NCBI RefSeq assembly: GCF_018402495.1
Contig: NZ_JAGYIU010000002.1
Location: forward strand, 834,984 to 898,983
Direction: 5' to 3'
DNA length: 64,000 bases
Origin: Pseudoalteromonas sp.
GTDB taxonomy: Bacteria; Pseudomonadota; Gammaproteobacteria; Enterobacterales; Alteromonadaceae
Of the stretch, positions 47,595 to 56,128 are shown one piece after another. The notes under the pieces are model-generated. The model was not told the DNA's origin, did no database searches, and worked only from the letters and a program-made list of their open reading frames with translations. The number at the start of each line of letters is the position of its first letter. The first letter of the stretch is position 1. A program made the position numbers and the translations under genes.

Positions 47595-48656
47595 GTGTTA
47601 AGGTATTTAAAAATTGCAAAATGGCGTGCTAATAAGCAGTTTAAGCAACAGCAGAAAAGTTGGCAACCACACCAAGTTAAACTGCTTAGCCATATAAAAA
47701 GCATATGGTTTAACCTTAACACCGCGCAAAAGCTTTACCTTCTTGCACTTATAAGTTTAGCTATTTTTAAGTTAACCTGGCTGTGTGCCACCATTACTAT
47801 TATTGCGCTGATCATAGAATTTTGGCCTAAGTTTAATCAACTGTGGAATTCACTCGCTGGTAAAGCACTTATTTTGGTATTTTATGCCAGTATTGCTAAC
47901 TTTGTTTTAGCAAGTGCTAGCGGCATTGTAAATGAAGTTACTCAGGTATCAGCTAATCACTTTAATTACACCCATAACTTTGCCACTTTATTATATTTAC
48001 CGCCTTGGACACTAGGAATAACCCTAGCAACACTGCTCGGGTTACAACTTATTTTGCCGTTTTACATTATAGTGTTATTACTAATCAAGCCTTTTGGATC
48101 TGATCGTATAAAGTTTATTAGCCAAAGCTACTCACCACTTCTCACTGCATTAATCCGCTTTTTTTTAGCGACGGTAGTGTTTGTAAGTCTGATTGCATTT
48201 ATTGATGAAAAACCGCCTGAAAAAGCATTAAACGATATAGTAAATAGCTTTGAAAATAGCCAATCGCTCGCAAATAAATCACCCGCTGAACAAGAGCAAG
48301 CTATAGAAAAGTTAAGTAAACAAATAGAGAAAAAACTCCCCTCTTCAGACAAAGACGAGGCTAAGACAAATACATTTGGTATTCACTTAGAAGGCGAAGA
48401 TGAGAATACTCAAACGGTTAGGCAATTTTTAGATACTAAAGGCTACTTTGAGCGCAGTAAACGATTAATCGCTATATTTGCCTATAGTTATGAAGCAGAT
48501 AGCTACTCTCGTTGTAAAAAATCAAAAGAGAGTAAGTCAATTGAGCTCAATGATTACGAAATTATTGAAATAACGCCTGATCAAAGCATGCCTTACGGCT
48601 ATCAATTTATAGTTAGAGCCTGTGAGTCTGCTGGTATTTCTGCTATAAAACATTAA
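47595..48656 (+). CDS. Unknown integral membrane protein, 353 aa
   Basis: I do not recognise this protein. It has 353 residues with about four predicted membrane segments in the first 210 residues (around 47-63, 65-80, 89-110, 135-167 and 180-200), followed by a charged soluble region. The soluble part starts with a helical Glu/Lys/Gln-rich stretch (ANKSPAEQEQAIEKLSKQIE) and ends with a compact domain containing two or three cysteines. It starts at GTG 47595 with AAGGA upstream, 29 bases after uvrA, and ends at a strong terminator, so it is probably cotranscribed with uvrA. Confidence 0.75.
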   Translation: MLRYLKIAKWRANKQFKQQQKSWQPHQVKLLSHIKSIWFNLNTAQKLYLLALISLAIFKLTWLCATITIIALIIEFWPKFNQLWNSLAGKALILVFYASIANFVLASASGIVNEVTQVSANHFNYTHNFATLLYLPPWTLGITLATLLGLQLILPFYIIVLLLIKPFGSDRIKFISQSYSPLLTALIRFFLATVVFVSLIAFIDEKPPEKALNDIVNSFENSQSLANKSPAEQEQAIEKLSKQIEKKLPSSDKDEAKTNTFGIHLEGEDENTQTVRQFLDTKGYFERSKRLIAIFAYSYEADSYSRCKKSKESKSIELNDYEIIEITPDQSMPYGYQFIVRACESAGISAIKH

Positions 48657-48661
48657 AATAC

Positions 48662-48690
48662 AAAAATGCCGCTAAATTAGCGGCATTTTT
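48662..48690. terminator. Bidirectional terminator between the membrane-protein gene and trpS
   Basis: AAAAATGCCGCTAA / TTAGCGGCATTTTT with a one-base centre, perfect, with A- and T-runs on both sides. Confidence 0.85.
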
Positions 48691-48711
48691 TATATCTGCA
48701 AACAAGCAAGA

Positions 48712-49716
48712 CTATGGGCGGCGAATAAACCCAACCGCATCATAAACTGCTTTTAATGTAGTCTCTGCGCGAGCACTGGCTTTTTCAGCCCCTTTTCTCA
48801 TGATGTCATTAAGAAGAGTTTGATCTTCACGAATTTCTTTAAAACGTGCTTGAATTGGCTCGATCATACTTACTACCGCGGCGGCCGTGTCTTTTTTCAA
48901 ATGACCATACATTTTATCTTCGTATTCAGGTACTAATTCTGTAATTGGGCGTTTGGTCGCCACACTCAGTAGCGTAAGCAAATTAGAAACACCTGGCTTT
49001 TCTTTACGATCAAAGTAAATACGTGCTTGTTCGTCTGAGTCGGTGACTGCTTTTTTTAGCTTTTTCTCAATCTTTTTTGGCTCGTCTAACATCATAATAA
49101 AGCCATTTGGATTTTCATCCGATTTAGACATTTTCTTCAGTGGATCTTGCAGGCTCATTACTCGCGCACCAAATTCTGGAATATACGGTTCTGGCAGCGT
49201 AAAAATGTCGCCGTATACATTATTAAAGCGAGTTGCAATATCACGCGTTAATTCAAGGTGCTGTTTTTGATCTTCGCCAACAGGTACTTTGTCTGCTTGG
49301 TATAATAAAATGTCAGCGGCTTGCAAAGCTGGATAAGCAAATAAACCCACATTAATGTTATTGGCATGCGTTGCCGATTTATCTTTAAACTGGGTCATGC
49401 GGTTAAGCTCACCCATTTGCGCATAACAGTTTAATACCCAACCAAGCTGCGCATGTTCAGGCACTTGCGACTGCACAAATAGAGCCGCTTTTTCTGGGTT
49501 AATGCCGCATGCCGTGTATAAAGCAACACCATCTAAAACGCGGCCACGTAATAATTCTGGATCTTGGCGTACGGTAATTGCATGCAAGTCTGCAAGCATA
49601 AAGTAGCTATCATATTCTTCCTGTAGCTTAACCCACTGGTTAATAGCGCCAACATAGTTGCCTATAGTCATACCACCGGTTGGCTGCATGCCACTTAATA
49701 CTACTGGTTTACTCAT
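48712..49716 (-). CDS. trpS: Tryptophan--tRNA ligase
   Basis: This is a class I aminoacyl-tRNA synthetase that charges tRNA-Trp. The HIGH-like motif is in [12 protein letters not shown], and KMSKS is present as [10 protein letters not shown]. The 334 residues match the bacterial enzyme. It is the last gene of rpe-gph-trpS, with 33 bases after gph. Confidence 0.98.
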   Translation of the reverse strand: MSKPVVLSGMQPTGGMTIGNYVGAINQWVKLQEEYDSYFMLADLHAITVRQDPELLRGRVLDGVALYTACGINPEKAALFVQSQVPEHAQLGWVLNCYAQMGELNRMTQFKDKSATHANNINVGLFAYPALQAADILLYQADKVPVGEDQKQHLELTRDIATRFNNVYGDIFTLPEPYIPEFGARVMSLQDPLKKMSKSDENPNGFIMMLDEPKKIEKKLKKAVTDSDEQARIYFDRKEKPGVSNLLTLLSVATKRPITELVPEYEDKMYGHLKKDTAAAVVSMIEPIQARFKEIREDQTLLNDIMRKGAEKASARAETTLKAVYDAVGFIRRP

Positions 49717-49749
49717 GATTTTCCTTTATTTTTACTTAATTAAAAATGC

Positions 49750-50415
49750 TTAACGCTGTGTTAGTGTCGGTATTATAGCTAAGAAGTTATCGCATAGGTA
49801 CTGCGGATTATAATCCCCTAACCGCTCTCCCTGATGATACCCGTAAGTAAGCGCTATCACATCAATATTAGCAGCTTGTGCTGCGAGTATGTCACTCTTT
49901 GAATCACCAATCATAATCGCTTTATCAGGTGAAATATTTAACGCATCGCAAGCAAATAATAACGGCTCGGGTGATGGTTTTTTTGCCATATCGTCACCAC
50001 ATACTATCACCTCAAAATGACTGGCAATAGCAAGCTTATCTAAAAGTGCCTCTGTAAAACGGCGTGCTTTATTGGTGATCAAAGCTTTACGCATACCACT
50101 TAATGCAGCAAGCCCAGTTTCAACATGCTGATACAGTACACTGTACTCACCGACCTGCTCACTATAATGTTGATAAAACAAATTAATAGCGCGCTCGCTT
50201 AACGCTTCATCAAGATGCTCACTAATTTGCATATCACCGCAAAGGGCTCGCTTGACTAACATCTCAATGCCATTACCGACCCAACTCTCTACCAAACGCT
50301 GACTAACAATTGGGAACGCTAAATCACTCAGTGTTAGATTTAAAGCCATATACAAGTCGTACACACTATCAACGAGCGTACCGTCTAAATCAAATAATGC
50401 CGCATCATATTTCAT
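49750..50415 (-). CDS. gph: Phosphoglycolate phosphatase
   Basis: This HAD-superfamily phosphatase dephosphorylates 2-phosphoglycolate formed during DNA repair. The 221 residues contain HAD motif I FDLDGTLVDS, motif II ITNK and motifs III/IV around KPSPEPLLFACD and MIGDSKSDILAA. The start overlaps the rpe stop by one base (TAATG). The rpe-gph-trpS order is standard in gammaproteobacteria. Confidence 0.95.
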   Translation of the reverse strand: MKYDAALFDLDGTLVDSVYDLYMALNLTLSDLAFPIVSQRLVESWVGNGIEMLVKRALCGDMQISEHLDEALSERAINLFYQHYSEQVGEYSVLYQHVETGLAALSGMRKALITNKARRFTEALLDKLAIASHFEVIVCGDDMAKKPSPEPLLFACDALNISPDKAIMIGDSKSDILAAQAANIDVIALTYGYHQGERLGDYNPQYLCDNFLAIIPTLTQR

Positions 50416-51098
50416 TATTTAACACTGTCTAATTGTTGGCGCATTTCATCAATCACCGTTTTATAATCAGGCTGATTAAAAATAGCAGAGCCTGCAACAA
50501 ACATATCTGCACCCGCTTCAGCTGCTGCTGCAATGTTATCTACTTTAATACCGCCATCTACTTCTAAACGAATATTACGCCCAGATTTAACAATACGCTG
50601 TTTTGCCTCTCGCAGTTTCTCCAGTGTTTGTGGAATAAAGCTTTGCCCACCAAACCCAGGGTTTACCGACATTAATAAAATCACATCTATTTTATCCATA
50701 ACGTGATCAAGATAGCTCAAGCTAGTTGCAGGGTTAAACACTAAGCCTGCTTGGCAACCTTCATCTTTTATTAATTGCAAAGTACGGTCAATATGCTCAC
50801 TCGCCTCAGGGTGAAAGGTAATAATTGACGCGCCAGCCTGTGCAAACTGAGGAATTAAACTGTCTACCGGTTTTACCATTAAATGCACATCAATCGGCGC
50901 TTTAATTCCGTAATCGCGAAGCGCTTTACATACCATAGGGCCGATTGTTAAGTTGGGTACATAATGGTTATCCATTACGTCAAAATGAACGACATCAGCT
51001 CCTGCAGCCAACACTTTGTCGACATCTTCGCCTAATCGTGCAAAGTCTGCAGATAATATAGAAGGCGCTATTAAGTATTTTTGTTCACCGTTGAGCAT
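50415..51098 (-). CDS. rpe: Ribulose-phosphate 3-epimerase
   Basis: This pentose phosphate pathway enzyme interconverts ribulose 5-phosphate and xylulose 5-phosphate. It is a TIM barrel of 227 residues with the metal-binding His and Asp in [13 protein letters not shown] and IDVHLMV, and the phosphate-binding GGIKVDN and [13 protein letters not shown]. It is first in rpe-gph-trpS. In E. coli dam lies directly upstream; here two plus-strand small genes separate them. Confidence 0.97.
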   Translation of the reverse strand: MLNGEQKYLIAPSILSADFARLGEDVDKVLAAGADVVHFDVMDNHYVPNLTIGPMVCKALRDYGIKAPIDVHLMVKPVDSLIPQFAQAGASIITFHPEASEHIDRTLQLIKDEGCQAGLVFNPATSLSYLDHVMDKIDVILLMSVNPGFGGQSFIPQTLEKLREAKQRIVKSGRNIRLEVDGGIKVDNIAAAAEAGADMFVAGSAIFNQPDYKTVIDEMRQQLDSVK

Positions 51099-51395
51099 CG
51101 CTAATCCGTTAATGAATAATTTATGGCGTTAATGTAACTTAATTAGCGAAGTTACCCAAGTAGCATCACTAAAAAATAGCGTTAAATAAGTAACGTTGAA
51201 GCCTTATTGTAGCTATTCATGAAAAGGATAACCTGTTGAGGATGTAAGCTTTTATAATTAAAAAAGAGTCTGTTTTTAAGCGGGTGCCACTCAGTATTTA
51301 AAACACAATACAAATAAACAATAACAAAAATAAAGTGTATTATTTAAGCAGTTTTTGTTATGCTGCGCGCAGGACTAAATTATTAGGTTTATACT

Positions 51396-51698
51396 ATGCG
51401 TGCTTTTAAAATTGGATTATTAATCACGTCGGTAAGTTTTATTATTTGGGCAACATTGTTTTGTTCAAATAACGGGCAAGATCTAAGCTCAGTTAATACT
51501 TGTCTTCATAAAGAACAAACCACCACGATTGACAATAACAGTGTAAATCGTTGTATCCAAATTGAAGAAGATTCGTCATGGGGATCTTGGTTAACAGGCG
51601 ATAGCCGTAGCGCGCAATTTCATTACTTGGACTTGCTAGAGCTGTTAACGGGTACCGATGACAAACACAAGCCCTCTTCAGTCAAACCGTTATTTTAA
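51396..51698 (+). CDS. Hypothetical single-pass membrane protein, 100 aa
   Basis: This is unrecognised. The 100 residues start with a hydrophobic segment (IGLLITSVSFIIWATLF) that anchors or exports it; the rest is polar with two cysteines (about residues 36 and 50) and the aromatic stretch SSWGSWLTGDSR. It lies 4 bases before the DUF2970 gene, so the two are probably cotranscribed and act in the envelope. The pair faces the dam gene. Confidence 0.6.
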   Translation: MRAFKIGLLITSVSFIIWATLFCSNNGQDLSSVNTCLHKEQTTTIDNNSVNRCIQIEEDSSWGSWLTGDSRSAQFHYLDLLELLTGTDDKHKPSSVKPLF

Positions 51699-51702
51699 TT
51701 AA

Positions 51703-51888
51703 ATGCAGCATTTTTTTAGCGCGTTACAAAGTGTGCTTGCTGCATTTTTTGGTGTTCAATCTGAAAATAAACGCCAAACAGATTTTAAGCACCACTCTCC
51801 TATTACCTTAATAGCTATTGCCGTAGTGCTTTTTATATTATTGCTACTGGCTATTTATGCAACCGTGACTTCGGTGCTAAATACATAG
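51703..51888 (+). CDS. DUF2970 small membrane protein
   Basis: This 61-residue protein begins with an amphipathic part (FFSALQSVLAAFFGVQSENKRQTDF) and ends with one transmembrane segment (ITLIAIAVVLFILLLLAIYATV). The N-terminal 'AAFFGVQS' pattern with a following Lys/Arg/Asp stretch fits DUF2970, a family of small inner-membrane proteins without known function. Its 3' end overlaps the 3' end of dam by 38 bases on opposite strands. Confidence 0.8.
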   Translation: MQHFFSALQSVLAAFFGVQSENKRQTDFKHHSPITLIAIAVVLFILLLLAIYATVTSVLNT

Positions 51889-52702
51889 CCATCAGCTCAT
51901 CCACTTTATTACGTGAACCGCCTTTTGGACTAATCGTACGTTTAACCTGAATTTTATCCAGTGATGCTTGACTGTAAATTTTGCGTGTCCACACGGTATC
52001 GTGGTTTGAAATTAGGACTGGCGTGCTATGTTCAAATGCAGCTCGCTCAGCCAAATTAGCTAAATTAGCCTGATCATCTAAGTTAAACCCGCCTTTAGCG
52101 TAAGAGGTAAAGGACGCGGTTTTACTTAATGGCACATAAGGCGGATCACAATAAATCACCGCATTTTTCGGTACTAATTTAAATACATCACCGTAACCTA
52201 AGCAGGTAAATGTTGCTCGTTGCGCTTTGCTAGCAAAAAAGTACATTTCTTTTTCAGGAAAATAAGGTTTTTTATATTTACCAAAAGGCACATTAAAAGT
52301 GCCCTTTAAGTTATAACGACATAATCCGTTATAGCCATGGCGGTTCATATATAAAAATAAAATAGCTCGTTCATACACATCGCTGCTTTGGTTAAACTGC
52401 ACACGATAATCATAATAAGCATCTGAGTGGTTGTTTAAATCAACAAATAGTTTTTTAGCATCGCTAATAAACTCATCTGGCGAACGTTTGAGTTCTTTGT
52501 ATAAATTGATTAAATCAGCATTTATATCGTTAAGTACATAGTGTTTGAAATTGCTATTTAAAAACACTGAGCCCGCACCAACAAAAGGTTCAACTAAGGT
52601 ATCTGCATGTTTACTTGCTTGCTTTAGTCGCGCGTTAATATCTTCAACGAGGCTGTATTTTCCGCCAGCCCATTTAAGGAAGGCTCTACTCTTTTGCTGC
52701 AT
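51851..52702 (-). CDS. dam: DNA adenine methylase Dam (GATC)
   Basis: Dam methylates adenine in GATC and supports mismatch repair, replication timing and gene control. The 283 residues show the N-terminal FLKWAGGKYSLV (SAM-binding FxGxG type) and the catalytic DPPY in VIYCDPPYVPLS, in the order of alpha-class methyltransferases. The C-terminal end overlaps the convergent DUF2970 gene. It is downstream of damX, as in E. coli. The IS4 element in this window has Dam sites at its regulatory end, so this enzyme may control it. Confidence 0.97.
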   Translation of the reverse strand: MQQKSRAFLKWAGGKYSLVEDINARLKQASKHADTLVEPFVGAGSVFLNSNFKHYVLNDINADLINLYKELKRSPDEFISDAKKLFVDLNNHSDAYYDYRVQFNQSSDVYERAILFLYMNRHGYNGLCRYNLKGTFNVPFGKYKKPYFPEKEMYFFASKAQRATFTCLGYGDVFKLVPKNAVIYCDPPYVPLSKTASFTSYAKGGFNLDDQANLANLAERAAFEHSTPVLISNHDTVWTRKIYSQASLDKIQVKRTISPKGGSRNKVDELMAMYLAPKSRLHK

Positions 52703-52755
52703 TGGCTCTTTACTTCAATTCGATGTTGCGCGATTTTACACTAAAGTCACTGAGT

Positions 52756-54060
52756 TTACTGATCAACTCGTGCAATTTCTTGTTTTATTTTGCTAATTTT
52801 TTTGTAGAAAGGTTTATTTTTTCTTACCCCTGCAGGAAGTGCTTGCAGTGCTTGTTTTGCCTCATTTAAGGTTGAAAAACTACCTGTTGTCACCACCCAC
52901 CACATTTTACCATTTCGTTTAGTTTGGTATGTATTAACGATGCTTTCTAGCTTATTTTCAACAATAAACTTATTACCTACTTGCTGCTGAGTTACTGCTA
53001 ATAACTGTATAACAAAGTGATCTTCAGGTTGCTCTAAATACCAATTACTCGCTACTTTTACTACTTGGCTTTGTTGCTTTGTTAGTGCAGGTTCAGTAAT
53101 AGGTTTTTCTTCAATAGCCGTCAAGGGTCGTTTTTCTTGTTCAACGATAATGGCAGATTCCGTTAAGCTGCCAACAATAGCTGGAACGTCATTATTAGCA
53201 CTCTCTTTAGTTACAAGCTGTGGTTCAGTAACAAGAGATGGTGCTTTAATCGGTTGCTCTTTGCTTTGAGTAACTTGCTCGGTTGTAATTGCAGTGGTAA
53301 GTACTTGTTCATTACTTTGACGATTAGAGTCTTTCCACCATTGGGTCATATCAGCTTTGTAAACCAGCCCGATGATCAGTAGCATAATTATCAGCAATAA
53401 TGTAAGTAACTGTAAACGCCAAGATACCTTATCTTTAACAATAACATCAGCAACCTGTTCGTTAGGTTGCCAAGCAAGTAAAAGACTCGGATTACCTTGA
53501 GCCTCAACTAAAAAGGTTTTAAATACAGGGTCTTCATCATAAGGTAACGCCGTGAAGTACCATGCCATTAGCTGCTTACTTTCAACCAAGTTTAATGGCT
53601 CTAAATGAATATTAACTGCATCTTTAAACGGCAATTTAGATTGTGATGCAATCATAATATAAAGTACATTAGGGGCGCTTTTTGATAATAGCTCAAGTTC
53701 AGTTATTAGCTCATCCGATAGGTGTCTGCCACCATCTATAACCCATAAACATGCACCGCATTGTTGTTGCCGCGCTAATTGGTAATAGTTTTGCGATAAG
53801 CTTAGGTTGTGATCAATTAAAGGGGCGTTAAAACTTTGCTCTAATAGCTGAGTCATTAATTGCACATCAGTCATCTGTGCGCTAACTTGCACAAACGCTT
53901 TATTAAAATCGTTATATTTATCAGTGATGAAGGTTTCAAGCAAATAGCTTTTACCTAGACCAGAAGTGCCCAACAAAACAATTAGGTTTTGACCATATTC
54001 AAATTGCAATGCGATTCTATCCACCAAAGCCGCACGGCTTGGTAAAATTTGTGACTGCAT
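52756..54060 (-). CDS. damX: DamX-like AAA/SPOR cell-division protein
   Basis: DamX is a bitopic protein that binds septal peptidoglycan through its SPOR domain. The 434 residues start with an ATPase-like domain (Walker A GTSGLGKS at about residues 32-39), followed by one transmembrane segment (LLTLLLIIMLLIIGLVY, near 220), a long Thr/Glu/Pro-rich linker and a C-terminal SPOR domain (HFVIQLLAVTQQQVG; KMWWVVTTGSFST). The ATPase part is more obvious than in E. coli DamX. It begins next to the aroB stop without a gap. Confidence 0.9.
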   Translation of the reverse strand: MQSQILPSRAALVDRIALQFEYGQNLIVLLGTSGLGKSYLLETFITDKYNDFNKAFVQVSAQMTDVQLMTQLLEQSFNAPLIDHNLSLSQNYYQLARQQQCGACLWVIDGGRHLSDELITELELLSKSAPNVLYIMIASQSKLPFKDAVNIHLEPLNLVESKQLMAWYFTALPYDEDPVFKTFLVEAQGNPSLLLAWQPNEQVADVIVKDKVSWRLQLLTLLLIIMLLIIGLVYKADMTQWWKDSNRQSNEQVLTTAITTEQVTQSKEQPIKAPSLVTEPQLVTKESANNDVPAIVGSLTESAIIVEQEKRPLTAIEEKPITEPALTKQQSQVVKVASNWYLEQPEDHFVIQLLAVTQQQVGNKFIVENKLESIVNTYQTKRNGKMWWVVTTGSFSTLNEAKQALQALPAGVRKNKPFYKKISKIKQEIARVDQ

Positions 54061-55131
54061 TTATTGCTCGATCAATGCTCTGACTTGATCATCAGACACA
54101 TCATCAACTAATGCACATTGACCAAATTCGGTGGGTAAAATGAATCGAATAGTCCCTTTTTTATTCTTTTTATCTTTGCGCATGTGCAGTAAAAAGTGCT
54201 CACCGGTCATATCGCTAGGTATCTCGATTGGTAAGCTATATTGCGCTATTAATGTAGTAATACGCTCTACATCTTCTTGTGTTAAATCTTGGCGAGTATA
54301 AGCAAGCTTTGCAGCAAGCACCATACCTGTTGCGACTGCCTCACCGTGCAGCCACACACCGTAACCCATTTGTGCTTCAATAGCATGCGCAAATGTATGC
54401 CCTAAATTTAATAGCGCACGAAGGCCTTGTTCCTTTTCATCCTCTGCAACAATAAGTGCTTTAATTTCACAGCACCTAAAGATAATGTGCTGTAAACACG
54501 CCTCATCTAACTGTTTTAATTCATTAATATGCTGCTCTAAATAAGAGAATAACTGAGTATCGTAAATCAGCCCATACTTAATAACTTCCGCCATGCCCGC
54601 AGCAAACTCGCGTGTTGGTAAAGTATGCAATGAACGCGTATCGATAAAGACAGCTTGAGGCTGATAAAAAGCCCCAATCATATTTTTACCTAGTGGATGA
54701 TTGACCGCAGTTTTACCGCCAACAGAAGAATCAACTTGAGATAATAACGTGGTTGGTATTTGGATAAAAGGCACGCCCCGCTGATAGCAGGCAGCTACAA
54801 ATCCGGTTAAATCACCTATAACGCCGCCACCTAGCGCAATTAAACAGGTGTCACGGCCGCAATTGTTCTCAAGTAGAAATGCTGAAATTTTTTCAAACCA
54901 AGTAAGTGATTTATATTGCTCACCATCTGGAATAATAAAATGCAGTGGGTTTAGCTGTGCTAATGAATCAAGCAACTGCTGAAGATACAAAGGCGCAATG
55001 GTTTCATTGGTAATGATGATAGGCCGACAATCACCAATGTGATGAATTAGACGGCCTGTATCTTGAAGTGCAGATTGGCCAATATAAATAGGATAACTTC
55101 GCTCGTCTAAATTAACAGTTAATTCAAGCAT
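54061..55131 (-). CDS. aroB: 3-dehydroquinate synthase
   Basis: This shikimate pathway enzyme converts DAHP to 3-dehydroquinate with NAD and a divalent metal. The 356 residues contain the NAD-binding GGGVIGDLTGFVAA, the metal ligands in the segment KYGLIYD...E and HTFAHAIE, and LHGEAVATGM. It lies between aroK and damX, the usual order. Confidence 0.98.
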   Translation of the reverse strand: MLELTVNLDERSYPIYIGQSALQDTGRLIHHIGDCRPIIITNETIAPLYLQQLLDSLAQLNPLHFIIPDGEQYKSLTWFEKISAFLLENNCGRDTCLIALGGGVIGDLTGFVAACYQRGVPFIQIPTTLLSQVDSSVGGKTAVNHPLGKNMIGAFYQPQAVFIDTRSLHTLPTREFAAGMAEVIKYGLIYDTQLFSYLEQHINELKQLDEACLQHIIFRCCEIKALIVAEDEKEQGLRALLNLGHTFAHAIEAQMGYGVWLHGEAVATGMVLAAKLAYTRQDLTQEDVERITTLIAQYSLPIEIPSDMTGEHFLLHMRKDKKNKKGTIRFILPTEFGQCALVDDVSDDQVRALIEQ

Positions 55132-55160
55132 GCTGGGTTAGTCCTTTTTAATACTGGCTT

Positions 55161-55679
55161 TTAAAAATCCAATTTCTCGATTATTTGGTTAGCAACAACT
55201 TTAGCACTCTGCTCATCAGTGCGTACAACAAAATCGGCTACTTCTTTATATAATGGTTCACGCTCTTCTGCTAAGCGCTCAAGTACATCACGAGGTGCTT
55301 CTTCTGTTTGCAGTAATGGGCGACGCTTGTCGCGTTGCGTACGTGCAACTTGTTTTTCGATCGGTGTCTCTAGGTATACAACAATACCGCGAGCCGAAAG
55401 CTTGTTTCTAACTTCTTTACTCATTACTGAGCCACCACCGGTTGCAAGTACAATACCTTGCATTTCGGTTAGGTCACCAATAACAGATTCTTCACGAAGT
55501 CGAAAGCCTTCTTCACCTTCAAGATCGAATACCCAGGCAATATCTGCGCCCGTGCGACGTTCGATTTCTTGATCCGAATCAACAAATTCAAGGTGTAATT
55601 GGTCAGCGATGTGACGACCAATCGTGCTTTTGCCAGCCCCCATGGGGCCAACTAGAAATATATTACGTTTCTCAGCCAT
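55161..55679 (-). CDS. aroK: Shikimate kinase
   Basis: This 172-residue kinase phosphorylates shikimate at the 3-hydroxyl. The Walker A motif is [15 protein letters not shown] (residues ~11-25); the shikimate-binding [11 protein letters not shown] and GGGSV are present. It is the first gene of aroK-aroB-damX-dam. Its promoter should be in the 449-base gap that separates it from pilQ. Confidence 0.97.
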   Translation of the reverse strand: MAEKRNIFLVGPMGAGKSTIGRHIADQLHLEFVDSDQEIERRTGADIAWVFDLEGEEGFRLREESVIGDLTEMQGIVLATGGGSVMSKEVRNKLSARGIVVYLETPIEKQVARTQRDKRRPLLQTEEAPRDVLERLAEEREPLYKEVADFVVRTDEQSAKVVANQIIEKLDF

Positions 55680-56128
55680 ATCTTTTAGTACAAACGAACT
55701 CTAAAATTTGAAATAAAACCCCGCCTAACGACCTGGCCCCAAAATTAAGAAGGGGATTATCTCAGTAATCGGTCGGGTATTTCAAGTCAATTAGGATAAA
55801 AAGCCATATAACGAGCAATTAAACTAAATAATTACCCATTGGTTAACAAAAAAGCATCTTATTATAGGCTAGTTTATCTTCTAGGGTTAAAATTTATGCA
55901 ATTAAGGTTACTACATTGTTGCTTCATGAAAGCTTTTGCATGGTAATTCTACAAAAGCCTAGATTACAAACAACATAAACGCAGCCTCAAAATGCATCCG
56001 CAGTACAGCACATAATTAGAATTATATACTGCCTAATTGTACATTTATAGGGACTATTCACACTAAGATAACTAAATCACATGCCAATAGCTATCTAGGC
56101 TGTTGTTCAACCTAGATAGATTAGATAT
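55680..56128. other. 449-bp gap between pilQ and aroK
   Basis: No gene is seen. It holds a 9-bp inverted repeat CTATCTAGG / CCTAGATAG (56091-56119) without a T-run near the pilQ end, which may be a weak terminator or an operator. The part near aroK contains AAAACCCCGCC-like G+C-rich islands in AT-rich sequence and probably the aroK promoter. Confidence 0.45.
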
